Positions 1 through 6,889 of a stretch of DNA of 32,566 nt are shown here, piece by piece. Positions within the stretch are counted from its first letter, which is position 1, and each line of letters opens with the position of its first letter. A program made the translations under genes and the position numbers. The notes beneath the pieces were generated by a model that ran no database searches, was not told where the DNA came from, and saw only the letters and a list, made by a program, of their open reading frames with translations. Source of the DNA: Paenibacillus anaericanus (lineage in GTDB: Bacteria; Bacillota; Bacilli; Paenibacillales; Paenibacillaceae); contig NZ_RZNY01000040.1 in the NCBI RefSeq assembly GCF_003994475.1, forward strand, positions 1-32,566, given 5' to 3'.

Positions 1-39
1 CCAATTGTTAGTTGTGTCTAACAATTGGGGTGCAGTTCA
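1..39. mobile_element. Probable terminal end of an IS3-type insertion sequence (partial)
   Basis: The window opens with a perfect 11-bp inverted repeat (CCAATTGTTAG / CTAACAATTGG, positions 1-28) running into GGGGTGCAGTTCA, ending at 39. This combination resembles, from memory, the terminal inverted repeats of IS3-family elements in Bacillus and Paenibacillus. Only the end is inside the window, so neither a transposase nor the opposite end can be seen. The alternative is a simple intergenic hairpin or the terminator of a gene to the left. Confidence 0.4.
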
Positions 40-87
40 TTTAGGGCGGTTTATCAACATAGTATCCTATTCTATTGGATTAACTGA

Positions 88-756
88 CTAACTTACACTT
101 TGACCGCTAGGGAGAGCCTCGGAACGCTGACTCTGACGGAACCACGTCATCATCATATCCTGAAATTTTTCCTTAGGCATGGGGGTTGCAATCAACCAAT
201 CCTCGTCATCTTTTGTGCTAGAACGAATCAGCCAGCTCATATAATGATCGTTAATAAATTGAGCACTCTGACCTTCCCATTTATTCTTCTTAGCGTTATA
301 GAACGTAATATTTCCTTGGCACCGCTTCATCTTCAAGCACCTAGCCAGGGCAACAACACCTGCTTTATCATCATTTGATCCCAACAACTCAGCCATAATC
401 TCTTCCATACCCAGATCATCTGAGTGACTCATTACCTGCTCGAACTTACGTTTCGACAACATGAGAGCAGGAAGTTCTCCCGATCCAGATGAACGACTAT
501 TCCATTTCATCCTTTCAGCCAAACTGCTGCATACGCTATTTAATCTGCCCATATCATCAACTTGGCATAGCAAATTCTGCTCCTGTAACCTCTCTACTTT
601 GACAACACGTCCATTCGTAATTTGCAAATATTCCTCGAAGTTTTCTCTTCCGATACTATAGTTGACCCAGCATGCTAGCTTACTTCGTGATGCATCAGCC
701 AATCGGGACAATATATGCGGTGGTGTGATTAAGGGCGAACACTCAACAATTAACAT
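88..756 (-). CDS. Hypothetical protein, 222 aa
   Basis: I do not recognise this family. The start at 756 is well supported by the Shine-Dalgarno sequence AGGAGGTGAG. The protein is soluble, with no signal peptide or membrane segment, and is mixed charged and Ser/Met-rich. Its C-terminal half contains Trp- and Met-rich stretches (ITFYNAKKNKW around residues 150-160, then DEDWLIATPMPKEKF). The middle (about 95-140) is predicted helical. It is a monocistronic minus-strand gene, preceded by an extended -10 promoter overlapping an 11-bp palindrome, and it ends about 50 bases from the putative IS end. The IS may separate it from former neighbours. Function unknown; the reading frame itself is convincing because of length and ribosome binding site. 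Confidence 0.75.
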   Translation of the reverse strand: MLIVECSPLITPPHILSRLADASRSKLACWVNYSIGRENFEEYLQITNGRVVKVERLQEQNLLCQVDDMGRLNSVCSSLAERMKWNSRSSGSGELPALMLSKRKFEQVMSHSDDLGMEEIMAELLGSNDDKAGVVALARCLKMKRCQGNITFYNAKKNKWEGQSAQFINDHYMSWLIRSSTKDDEDWLIATPMPKEKFQDMMMTWFRQSQRSEALPSGQSVS

Positions 757-804
757 TTGCTCACCTCCTACTAGAATACGGCTTCCTTAAATTAACCATA
801 AATA

Positions 805-839
805 CTATAATGCAAAACTTTTCATTTATTGCATTATAG
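805..839 (-). promoter_or_regulatory. Extended -10 promoter embedded in an 11-bp inverted repeat
   Basis: On the minus strand TGCTATAAT (the TATAAT occupies 833-838) is an extended -10 element, with a weak -35 (TTACCT) 17 bases upstream. The -10 lies within one arm of a perfect inverted repeat, CTATAATGCAA (805-815) and TTGCATTATAG (829-839), separated by 13 bases. It drives the gene starting at 756. The palindrome covers -10 to about +20, a good place for a repressor operator or a hairpin at the 5' end of the mRNA. No particular regulator can be named. Confidence 0.5.
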
Positions 840-882
840 CATAATTAGATAAAATAGGTAATCTTACATAAATTTTTTTTGT

Positions 883-930
883 AAAAAAAAGATCACTCCC
901 TGACCGTTTTGTGACGGTACATGAGCGATC
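883..930 (-). terminator. Rho-independent terminator of the methyltransferase gene
   Basis: On the minus strand GATCGCTC...GAGTGATC encloses a second stem ACCGT/ACGGT and is followed by eight Ts. It sits 26 bases after the stop of the methyltransferase gene and separates it from the next minus-strand gene. Confidence 0.85.
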
Positions 931-955
931 TTACGGCCTTGCTTCTTATCTAATT

Positions 956-1762
956 TTATTTTTTTCTCGCCACAATATGTAAATGTTCTGTAGCATCACG
1001 ATATTGGGGCAACTCACTACTCTCACTTGCCACTTGCAATAGATGATCATAAACGATCCGATCCTCTTTGTACAACCTTGTTATTTCAGGCCGCATACCT
1101 GCCAAGAAGCTTTCGGTTCCGGCATACGATACAATCTCAAATCCACCTTGCGTGATTTCTTCCAGCGCCTTCACAGGTGTACTGAAATAACACTCTGTAA
1201 AGCCCTGATTCTCATCCAGTTTCAATTCTCCTAAATACTTATTCAAATGATTCAGGTCTCTGAATTCCTCACTAAATTCAGTTACTCCAGCTTTTAGAGC
1301 TCCCCATGAATTAATATATGCAAAGATGGCTACCCCACCCTTTTTAAGAATTCTAGAGGTATCACGAATAATTTTACTACGATCGCAATCGTCCAGAATA
1401 TGATAGAGTGGACCCATTACTAGGACAGCGTCGTAAGTTTCATCACTAAGCACATGCATATTCGTAGCGTTGTCACAAATATATGCCTCGGCTTGCAATC
1501 CTAATTCTAGAATTCTGGAAGCCGCTATATCGAGTTCTTTTTGCGAGATTTCAAATAAAGTCACTTTATAGCCTTGCTTTAATAGCCAAGTAGAATATCT
1601 ACCGGGGCCCGAACCTACATCGCAAACATGTCCTGTAACTGGCAAGTACTTTTCAAACAATCGAATTGTACTTAGGAATTCGACTTTACTGTAAGGGTTG
1701 TTTAATCTCTCCCATTCATATTCCGCATTATTCTCATAATAATTGCGTACAACCTCACTCAT
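956..1762 (-). CDS. Class I SAM-dependent methyltransferase, 268 aa
   Basis: The protein has a Rossmann-type methyltransferase fold. The SAM motif I is VCDVGSGPGRYSTWL (about residues 45-60), followed by an acidic residue at the end of strand 2 (LFEIS), a motif NATNMHVL, and motif IV-like YDAVLVMGPLYHI, then LKKGGVAIFAYI. The N-terminal VRNYYENNAEYEWERL is typical of small-molecule methyltransferases of the UbiE/Methyltransf_11/25 type. The substrate cannot be inferred. The start is ATG at 1762 with the Shine-Dalgarno AAAGGGGAG. It is a single-gene transcription unit with its own terminator. Methyltransferase assignment is firm; specific substrate is unknown. Confidence 0.9.
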   Translation of the reverse strand: MSEVVRNYYENNAEYEWERLNNPYSKVEFLSTIRLFEKYLPVTGHVCDVGSGPGRYSTWLLKQGYKVTLFEISQKELDIAASRILELGLQAEAYICDNATNMHVLSDETYDAVLVMGPLYHILDDCDRSKIIRDTSRILKKGGVAIFAYINSWGALKAGVTEFSEEFRDLNHLNKYLGELKLDENQGFTECYFSTPVKALEEITQGGFEIVSYAGTESFLAGMRPEITRLYKEDRIVYDHLLQVASESSELPQYRDATEHLHIVARKK

Positions 1763-2039
1763 CCGGTATCTCCCCTTTCATTTTTGCTATTATAGTTTCT
1801 TATTCGATTCATTGTATGTGATAATTTTCCATAACTATGAAACAATCTTACATATCTACACTTCATTTCCACAACTATCATAAAAAAAATCCAGAAACTT
1901 GAAACTTTTTAGAATTCTTTTTCGTATTAGGGTCATAAGTCAACAAACATTTATCGAATTATAATCTTTTCTTAATCTATTTTTAAGATTTCTAAATTAG
2001 AATGTGTAATATGAAACCACTTTATAGAGGTGATTAGAA

Positions 2040-2279
2040 ATGAGAATACTTATTAATTTCCAAAACAGTCTTGTGCCAGTGTACTTTAACATCGACAACA
2101 AGCAACCCATACAGCGGACTTTGAAATTGCTGACAAGCGCACTTGAGAATAAGTTCCGCAATGGTAAGCAAGCTTTACAGAAATGCCTGAACTCTCTTAT
2201 TAGTATTGAGATCGAAGGTTCCGAAGCGATTCTTCACAGTAAAAGCGAATTCGACTCTCTGGCACTTTCTCTCTACTAA
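2040..2279 (+). CDS. Small hypothetical protein, 79 aa
   Basis: Unrecognised small protein, starting MRILINFQNSLVPVYFNIDN. A good ribosome binding site (AGAGGTGAT, 6 bases before ATG) and a bidirectional terminator 50 bases after the stop support it as a real gene. It is soluble and mixed helix/strand with one Cys (about residue 49). It is the only plus-strand gene in this part, surrounded by minus-strand genes. The 277-base AT-rich region upstream (1763-2039) must contain its promoter; a TATAAT lies near 1961 but without a convincing -35. Confidence 0.6.
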   Translation: MRILINFQNSLVPVYFNIDNKQPIQRTLKLLTSALENKFRNGKQALQKCLNSLISIEIEGSEAILHSKSEFDSLALSLY

Positions 2280-2330
2280 TAATTGAGAGTCACTTCGTTG
2301 CCCAGACAATTGGAATATAACGATGATATG

Positions 2331-2379
2331 AAAAGGTCCACACTACGGCTAATTACATTGCCGTTATGTGGACCTTTTC
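2331..2379. terminator. Bidirectional terminator
   Basis: AAAAGGTCCACA...TGTGGACCTTTT with an inner CGGC/GCCG pairing and a loop of about 10 bases. A-runs and T-runs on either side let it work for both the small plus-strand gene and the convergent MFS gene. Confidence 0.85.
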
Positions 2380-2403
2380 ATTGTATTAAGCCTTGTAGAG
2401 AAC

Positions 2404-3627
2404 TTAGGACAAGCTTGAGGTAGACTTCTCCCGTTTACTGGAACTTCTACTAGACTGACCAAATTTCAACCGTAGTGTAATCGCTGTAATGACTAGTAGT
2501 AATCCATTTAAGATGAAGACGAAAGGAATAGAAATCCATCCGGCTAAAGCTCCACCAGACATGGGCCCGACCATATTGCCCAACTGACTAGCCGATTGGT
2601 TAAGACTGAATGCCCTACCACGGAACTCGGGTTCCGTAACTTTTACAATCAATGCATTAAGCGCTGGAAAGACTGCGGCGAAGAACAGACCGTACACAAA
2701 TCGAAGCACTCCAAAGCCAACCAGGTTATGCACAAAGATCTGCAAGAAATTACCCACACCCCCACCGACCAAACCGATAACTAACGTATTCCGGTAACCT
2801 ATCTTTTGACCAATTTTCCCCCAGATGGGTGCAGCAATCACTGTTGATATTCCAACTGCTGAGAAAATAATTCCCGAACTGAACGAAGCATCTGATTTGG
2901 ATGCTCCTAAGTCAAGAACATACAGTGAGAGTAATGGTTCAAGTACCATAACTGAAGAAGTAACAATTAGTGCGATAATCAATTGTCTCATGAATGGAGA
3001 ATTCGATGCAGCCTGTTTCAAATCGTCAAGCACATGCGAGCGTTCACGATTTCGATCAAAGTTCTCCTCTTTCACAAAAAACCAAGCAATCAGTGCAGAA
3101 AGAAGCACTACTGCTCCTGCAGCTATAAAAGATTCGCGATATCCTATGTACTTGCTCAAAAAACCACCGATCATCGGACCAATAATTCCACCCGCAGCGC
3201 CTGCTGTTGACATGATCCCAAGCGAGTAACCCACATGTTTCTCTGGCGTATTCGTTGCCACTAATGCAATTGCCGAAGGCACATACCCTGCTAGCAGACC
3301 CGATAAAATACGTACTGCTATTAATTGATAAGGATCCTGAACAAATGAGGTCAGAATATAGACGACGCAGAGCGAGAAGCCTGAGCGAAGAAGCATCGGT
3401 TTACGCCCATATTTGTCTGAAAGGGACCCCCAGAACGGTGCGATCAATGCACCCGCAAGGAAGGTAATTCCGAAGGCAAAACCAGACCATACTGTTAAAT
3501 TATCCTTGACTCCCAGATCATGTGCTATAAACAGCGACATGAATGGAATAACCATAGAGTATGCCATGCTACAGAAAAAAACACCGATCCAGAGCACGTA
3601 TAGATTTCTTTTCCAGGGGAAATTCAT
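2404..3627 (-). CDS. MFS drug-efflux-type transporter (DHA1), about 407 aa
   Basis: This is a twelve-helix major facilitator protein. Motif A (GSLSDKYGRKPMLLRSG) follows helix 2, and the antiporter motif C (GIMSTAGAAGGIIGPMIGG) lies in helix 5, which together point to proton-driven drug/H+ antiport of the DHA1 family. A second motif-A-like loop (GKIGQKIGYRN) sits between helices 8 and 9. I prefer ATG at 3627 (MNFPWKRNLYVLW) because GGGGGTGGAG lies just before it; a start at 3654 is possible. The minus-strand extended -10 TGGTACAAT lies near 3683-3691. Substrate unknown; an export role in the cytoplasmic membrane is inferred from the motifs. Confidence 0.85.
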   Translation of the reverse strand: MNFPWKRNLYVLWIGVFFCSMAYSMVIPFMSLFIAHDLGVKDNLTVWSGFAFGITFLAGALIAPFWGSLSDKYGRKPMLLRSGFSLCVVYILTSFVQDPYQLIAVRILSGLLAGYVPSAIALVATNTPEKHVGYSLGIMSTAGAAGGIIGPMIGGFLSKYIGYRESFIAAGAVVLLSALIAWFFVKEENFDRNRERSHVLDDLKQAASNSPFMRQLIIALIVTSSVMVLEPLLSLYVLDLGASKSDASFSSGIIFSAVGISTVIAAPIWGKIGQKIGYRNTLVIGLVGGGVGNFLQIFVHNLVGFGVLRFVYGLFFAAVFPALNALIVKVTEPEFRGRAFSLNQSASQLGNMVGPMSGGALAGWISIPFVFILNGLLLVITAITLRLKFGQSSRSSSKREKSTSSLS

Positions 3628-3752
3628 CACTCCACCCCCATTGTTGTCTCTCATAAACCCTGGATTCTATACTCATTTACTTATTGTACCACTTTAGAGT
3701 AAACCAAGATTTGAATTAAATAAGAATCATTTCATCATGCTCTATGAAAGCG

Positions 3753-3758
3753 TATAAT
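3753..3758 (+). promoter_or_regulatory. -10 box of the esterase gene
   Basis: TATAAT at 3753-3758 with a weak -35 TTTCAT at 3730-3735 (17-base spacer) lies 66 bases before the esterase start. The -10 is a perfect match; the -35 is poor. Confidence 0.4.
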
Positions 3759-3824
3759 ATTAAATGAATTTCATATCAATTGTATCTCTCATCCTACCTA
3801 CTAATCGCAAGGGAGCAACTACTA

Positions 3825-4619
3825 ATGGCTTTCATTCAATGTCGTTTTTTCTCCGAAGTTTTAGGACTCAGTACATCTATGTCGGTTATCCTGCCAGAAC
3901 CCGCACCTTCTCAAATCGGTATGCCCGGGAGCAGCGTCACCTCGGGACCTTACCCCACTTTATATTTACTACACGGGATGTCCGACGACGATAGCACTTG
4001 GATTCGCCGCACATCGATCGAACGATATGTCTCTAATCTTGGTCTAGCCGTAGTTATGCCACAATGTGATCTGAGCTTCTACACCGATATGGCCGAAGGT
4101 AGTCGATATTGGACATTTGTAAGTGAAGAACTACCCCGTATATGCCGTTCCTTCTTTCCCTTATCGGACCGACGTGAAGATAACTTTGTCGCCGGTTTAT
4201 CGATGGGTGGTTACGGAGCGTTCAAATTGGCATTACGCAAACCAGAACAATTCTCAGCCGCAGCCAGTATGTCTGGAGCGCTCAACATATCTAGAAATCT
4301 CGTAGATGAAGTAAGGGGAGATCGCGATATTACCTCACTGTTCAAGCGTGTCTTTGGAACGGAAGGACCTGCAGGTACAAATAACGACTTGTTAACCCTT
4401 ATTGATGAGGCTGTTCATCAAGATGGTCCCAAACCTTTACTATATCAATGCTGCGGGACTGAAGATTTTCTCTATAACGACAATCTTATCTTCCGTGATG
4501 CCTGCAGCGCTTCAGGACTTCCTTTAACATATAACGAAAGCCCTGGATCTCATGATTGGGCATACTGGGACGCGAAAATTCAAGATGTACTCGCTTGGCT
4601 CCCGCTAAACAAGAACTAG
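3825..4619 (+). CDS. EstA-type (tributyrin-esterase-like) alpha/beta-hydrolase, 264 aa
   Basis: The protein belongs to the putative esterase family that includes esterase D/S-formylglutathione hydrolase and lactococcal tributyrin esterase EstA. It starts MAFIQCRFFSEVLGLSTSMS, typical of the EstA group. The oxyanion region YPTLYLLHGMSDDDSTW is followed by the nucleophile elbow GLSMGG (about residue 125), an Asp in GTEDFLY and a His in GSHDWAYWD near the C-terminus, completing a Ser-Asp-His triad. ATG at 3825 is chosen because AAGGGAG precedes it; the in-frame codons back to 3780 lack a ribosome binding site. It is cytoplasmic (no signal peptide). It likely hydrolyses short acyl esters; natural substrate unknown. 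Confidence 0.85.
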   Translation: MAFIQCRFFSEVLGLSTSMSVILPEPAPSQIGMPGSSVTSGPYPTLYLLHGMSDDDSTWIRRTSIERYVSNLGLAVVMPQCDLSFYTDMAEGSRYWTFVSEELPRICRSFFPLSDRREDNFVAGLSMGGYGAFKLALRKPEQFSAAASMSGALNISRNLVDEVRGDRDITSLFKRVFGTEGPAGTNNDLLTLIDEAVHQDGPKPLLYQCCGTEDFLYNDNLIFRDACSASGLPLTYNESPGSHDWAYWDAKIQDVLAWLPLNKN

Positions 4620-4623
4620 AATG

Positions 4624-4648
4624 TGATGGGAGTGTTTATCACTCCCAT
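4624..4648. terminator. Hairpin at the convergent ends of esterase and rsgA
   Basis: ATGGGAGTG and CACTCCCAT form a perfect 9-bp stem with a 5-base loop, overlapping the rsgA stop codon. It has no T-run on either side, so intrinsic termination would be weak. It may mark the shared 3' end. Confidence 0.35.
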
Positions 4649-5736
4649 TCCACCACTTCAAACCGTCTGCGCTGTTCACCCTTACCCCGAGGAGCGTCCT
4701 TTTTATCAGAAGGTGCCTTATTCGGCTTCCCTCTTCTTCGTTCCTTAGCGGTCTGAAACTTCAGTTCACGCTGTGTTCTCCGGTAATTATCCATCCGCTT
4801 AGAATCTAACAACCCTTCTTCCAAAGCCGCTCTAACCGCGCAACCTAATTCACGTTCATGGCGACAATCTCCAAACCGACATCCCTGGGCGAGCTCAGAA
4901 ATATCACTGAAGGCCTCTGCCAAACCACCTTCGTCGTCCCACAGTTGAAGCTCACGCATACCTGGCGTATCGATCATCACTGCACCTTGCGGCAAAATGA
5001 ACATCTCCCGATGAGTCGTCGTATGCCGACCACGACTATCGCTCTCACGAATATCCTGGGTTCGCTGCATCTCTTGCCCCGACATCCAGTTCACAATGGT
5101 TGATTTACCTGAACCTGAAGATCCGGTTAGAGCAACTGTTACCCCGGGCTTTAATAGATGGTGAAGCTCCTCTGCTCCCCAGTCCTCCATCGCACTAATT
5201 GCTAGCACCTGCACACCTGGTGACACTTCCTCTACTTCCGAGATATACCGCTGCGGATCATCGCACAGATCAGCCTTACTGAGTAGAATAACCGGTAATG
5301 CCCCGCTATTCCAGGCCATGATCAAATATCGCTCCAACCTGCGAAGATTGAAATCCAAATTAAGTGCGACCACTATGAACAAGAGATCTACATTAGCTGC
5401 AACAATTTGCTCAACCGGGATACTCCCAGCCGCTCTCCTGGATATTTGACTGCTTCTCGGTAGTACTCCATGAATAACGCCATCCTGACTATCACTAGTA
5501 AGTAACCGAATCGCTACCCAATCTCCGACAGCAGGATAAGCACTATGTTCTTCAAGCTCATGTAACAGGCGCCCCGACATTTCGGCCCAACCTTCTCCGC
5601 GCTCTGTTATGATCCGATATTTCTGTCCGTGATCCGCCACTATTCTAGCTGGGCACACATCTTCCAATCCTAATTGCTTAAAAGCGGTCTCCCGCTTGCT
5701 ATTCCAACCTATCGTTACTAAAGTTTCTAAATTCAA
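4639..5736 (-). CDS. rsgA: RsgA/YjeQ-family ribosome small subunit-dependent GTPase, 365 aa
   Basis: RsgA is a circularly permuted GTPase that acts in late 30S maturation. Seen in order: an N-terminal OB-fold part (about 30-110), G4-like LSKADL, G1 GSSGSGKSTIVN, G3 DTPGMRELQ, and the C-terminal zinc site C-x4-C-x-H-x5-C (CRFGDCRHERELGC). The basic tail (KERRRGKPNKAPSDKKDAPRG) fits rRNA binding. At 365 aa it is longer than the usual ~300-aa housekeeping RsgA, and it is not next to prpC/prkC/rpe, so it is probably a second, accessory paralogue. The start is TTG at 5736 with AAGGAGG upstream. The 458 bases in front contain two terminators and a small ORF, suggesting leader-controlled expression. 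Confidence 0.88.
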   Translation of the reverse strand: MNLETLVTIGWNSKRETAFKQLGLEDVCPARIVADHGQKYRIITERGEGWAEMSGRLLHELEEHSAYPAVGDWVAIRLLTSDSQDGVIHGVLPRSSQISRRAAGSIPVEQIVAANVDLLFIVVALNLDFNLRRLERYLIMAWNSGALPVILLSKADLCDDPQRYISEVEEVSPGVQVLAISAMEDWGAEELHHLLKPGVTVALTGSSGSGKSTIVNWMSGQEMQRTQDIRESDSRGRHTTTHREMFILPQGAVMIDTPGMRELQLWDDEGGLAEAFSDISELAQGCRFGDCRHERELGCAVRAALEEGLLDSKRMDNYRRTQRELKFQTAKERRRGKPNKAPSDKKDAPRGKGEQRRRFEVVEWE

Positions 5737-5818
5737 CTCAATTTCCTCCTTAAGATCGTTCCATAACTTAACTTAATTTTTACTTCCTTTTCTCTCCTCA
5801 TCGACAAAAGAGTACAAC

Positions 5819-5847
5819 AAAAAGCGCAGAGCATCCGCCCTACGCTT
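5819..5847 (-). terminator. Terminator-like hairpin 2 upstream of rsgA
   Basis: On the minus strand AAGCGTAG and CTGCGCTT pair (one G-U) around a GGCGGATGCT loop, followed by a T-run. It lies about 80 bases before the rsgA start, so it would stop transcripts coming from the promoter at 6147-6176 before they reach rsgA. Confidence 0.6.
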
Positions 5848-5956
5848 CCCCATTACCGGACTAACAAAGACACCCCTCCTCCAAAGCAAGGTTCCACATG
5901 TCTTTATTTTCTGGTCCGATTTCCACCCTCAGGCGCGCACCAGCGCTGAAGGCATG
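5848..5956 (-). other. Structured intergenic RNA candidate between two terminators
   Basis: Read on the minus strand this stretch folds on paper into two helices. CCTTCA/TGAGGG encloses GCGC/GCGC. A longer interrupted helix CGGAC...GTCCG encloses AAAGACA/TGTCTTT, with the apical part holding the unpaired, Shine-Dalgarno-like GGAGGAGGGG. It is followed directly by the second terminator. No known riboswitch or T-box consensus was recognised. It could be the sensor part of a leader, or the body of a small RNA. Confidence 0.35.
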
Positions 5957-5989
5957 AAAAAGCCGCAGGACAATAACGGTCCCTGCGGC
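5957..5989 (-). terminator. Strong terminator after the 25-aa ORF
   Basis: On the minus strand GCCGCAGGGAC pairs with GTCCTGCGGC (one bulged G), loop CGTTATT, then TTTTT. It lies 48 bases after the small ORF stop. Confidence 0.85.
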
Positions 5990-6037
5990 ATCATGTAAAT
6001 TGATCGATCAATACGTTCGTTCCGCAACTTACAAGAA

Positions 6038-6115
6038 CTAACGACAATCTTTCGCCGATAAGGAGACCGTGCATACAAATAGGTTCAAATTCAAAGTCAT
6101 TTTTATTCCACTCAT
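6038..6115 (-). CDS. Small ORF of 25 codons (leader peptide or small protein)
   Basis: ATG at 6115 follows AAGGAG by 9 bases. The peptide begins MSGIKMTLNLNLFVC and ends SAKDCR, with two Cys, a hydrophobic centre and a basic C-terminus. A near-consensus sigma-A promoter lies about 50 bases upstream and a strong terminator 48 bases downstream, so promoter, ribosome binding site, ORF and terminator form a complete unit. It is not a family I recognise. It may be a stand-alone small gene or a regulatory leader for rsgA, which lies 300 bases further on in the same direction. The ORF is too short for coding statistics to help. Confidence 0.5.
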   Translation of the reverse strand: MSGIKMTLNLNLFVCTVSLSAKDCR

Positions 6116-6146
6116 ATTACCCAGCTCCTTTCAAATATTTGATAAC

Positions 6147-6176
6147 ATCATATTAGACAGCAATAAGATTTGTCAA
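6147..6176 (-). promoter_or_regulatory. Near-consensus sigma-A promoter of the small ORF / rsgA leader
   Basis: On the minus strand TTGACA (6171-6176) and TATGAT (6147-6152) are separated by 18 bases. The start of transcription is expected near 6140, giving a 5' UTR of about 25 bases before the small ORF. It begins only 19 bases after the stop codon of the upstream gene. Confidence 0.75.
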
Positions 6177-6194
6177 TCATTAACTTAGATAATC

Positions 6195-6665
6195 TTAGAT
6201 AATCATTTTGGATCGATGTGTTAGCATAAGCTCTTGTTCCGTCACATAAAGGGGAAACGGGGGTGTCACTTTAATATAATGTTCACGGAGAAGCAATGAA
6301 AAGTCGACCTGATGTTGGGGTGAATCCGCAATTATAGGCAGCTTACCCTTATCATCCATATAGTCATCCACGGCAACCTGAACCAAATCAAGATAATATG
6401 GAATCTGCCGATCTTCTTCCTCGAAGATCTCATAGGTTTCACGCGACAAGTAGAACTTTCTAGTACTGATTCCACCCAAATATCGGGTCAGACGAGATGT
6501 ATCTAGACTGCCATCTGATAACATGAGTGATATCCGATTAATGCCTTCCGGCATGTCTGCTTCATATCGTAATACCGCTTGCTTCATCTCTTCCAATGTA
6601 ACCTGAACGACGGACGGTGAACTTACTTTGCTATGCTTACGGTTATTTTTGAACCATGCTAGCAT
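6195..6665 (-). CDS. Conserved-looking hypothetical protein, 156 aa
   Basis: I cannot assign this protein to a named family. It is soluble with a basic N-terminus (LAWFKNNRKHSK), then a helical segment (VTLEEMKQAVLRYEADMP), an aromatic/acidic central part (STRKFYLSRETYEIFEEEDRQIPYYLDLVQVAVDDYM) and a Pro-rich motif TPPFPLYVTEQEL near the end. ATG at 6665 has GGGAGGAAC upstream. The -10 TATAAT at 6716-6721 and a cre-like site at 6697-6710 suggest catabolite control. The last codons overlap a tandem 10-base repeat (CTTAGATAAT twice, 6184-6203). No terminator follows before the next promoter. Confidence 0.75.
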   Translation of the reverse strand: MLAWFKNNRKHSKVSSPSVVQVTLEEMKQAVLRYEADMPEGINRISLMLSDGSLDTSRLTRYLGGISTRKFYLSRETYEIFEEEDRQIPYYLDLVQVAVDDYMDDKGKLPIIADSPQHQVDFSLLLREHYIKVTPPFPLYVTEQELMLTHRSKMII

Positions 6666-6696
6666 GACTAGTTCCTCCCTTACTCATGTTTTAACT

Positions 6697-6721
6697 AGGA
6701 AGCGCTTACAATACTATTATA
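6697..6721 (-). promoter_or_regulatory. -10 box followed by a cre-like (CcpA) site
   Basis: Minus-strand TATAAT occupies 6716-6721; the -35 is weak. Immediately downstream AGGAAGCGCTTACA (plus-strand reading, 6697-6710) matches 10 of the 12 defined positions of the catabolite response element TGWAANCGNTNWCA. Its position at about +1 to +15 would make it a repressing cre. Confidence 0.4.
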
Positions 6722-6889
6722 TCCAACCTATTGCGGTTTGAACTCTACATTTGCAAATTGTCATAGGTTTGCCATATCTTCTCTCTCAATCTGCGCTAGA
6801 TGTGAACGGCTGGATATTCTCTGGCATTTGCTGTAGGATGATATTGTTTCAGTAAATTAGATCAAATTTATTATTTAGGAGGACTCACA

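Noticed and set aside
2825..3467. Plus-strand frames opposite the MFS gene
   Set aside because: Antisense shadows without ribosome binding sites or recognisable domains.
5900..5940. T-box-like GAGGGTGGAAATCGG in the rsgA leader
   Set aside because: It shares only part of the T-box core and no specifier stem or proper antiterminator/terminator pairing was found; rsgA is not a typical T-box target.
5929..5955. Tiny ORF MPSALVRA between the two rsgA-leader terminators
   Set aside because: It starts right after the T-run of a terminator and has no ribosome binding site.
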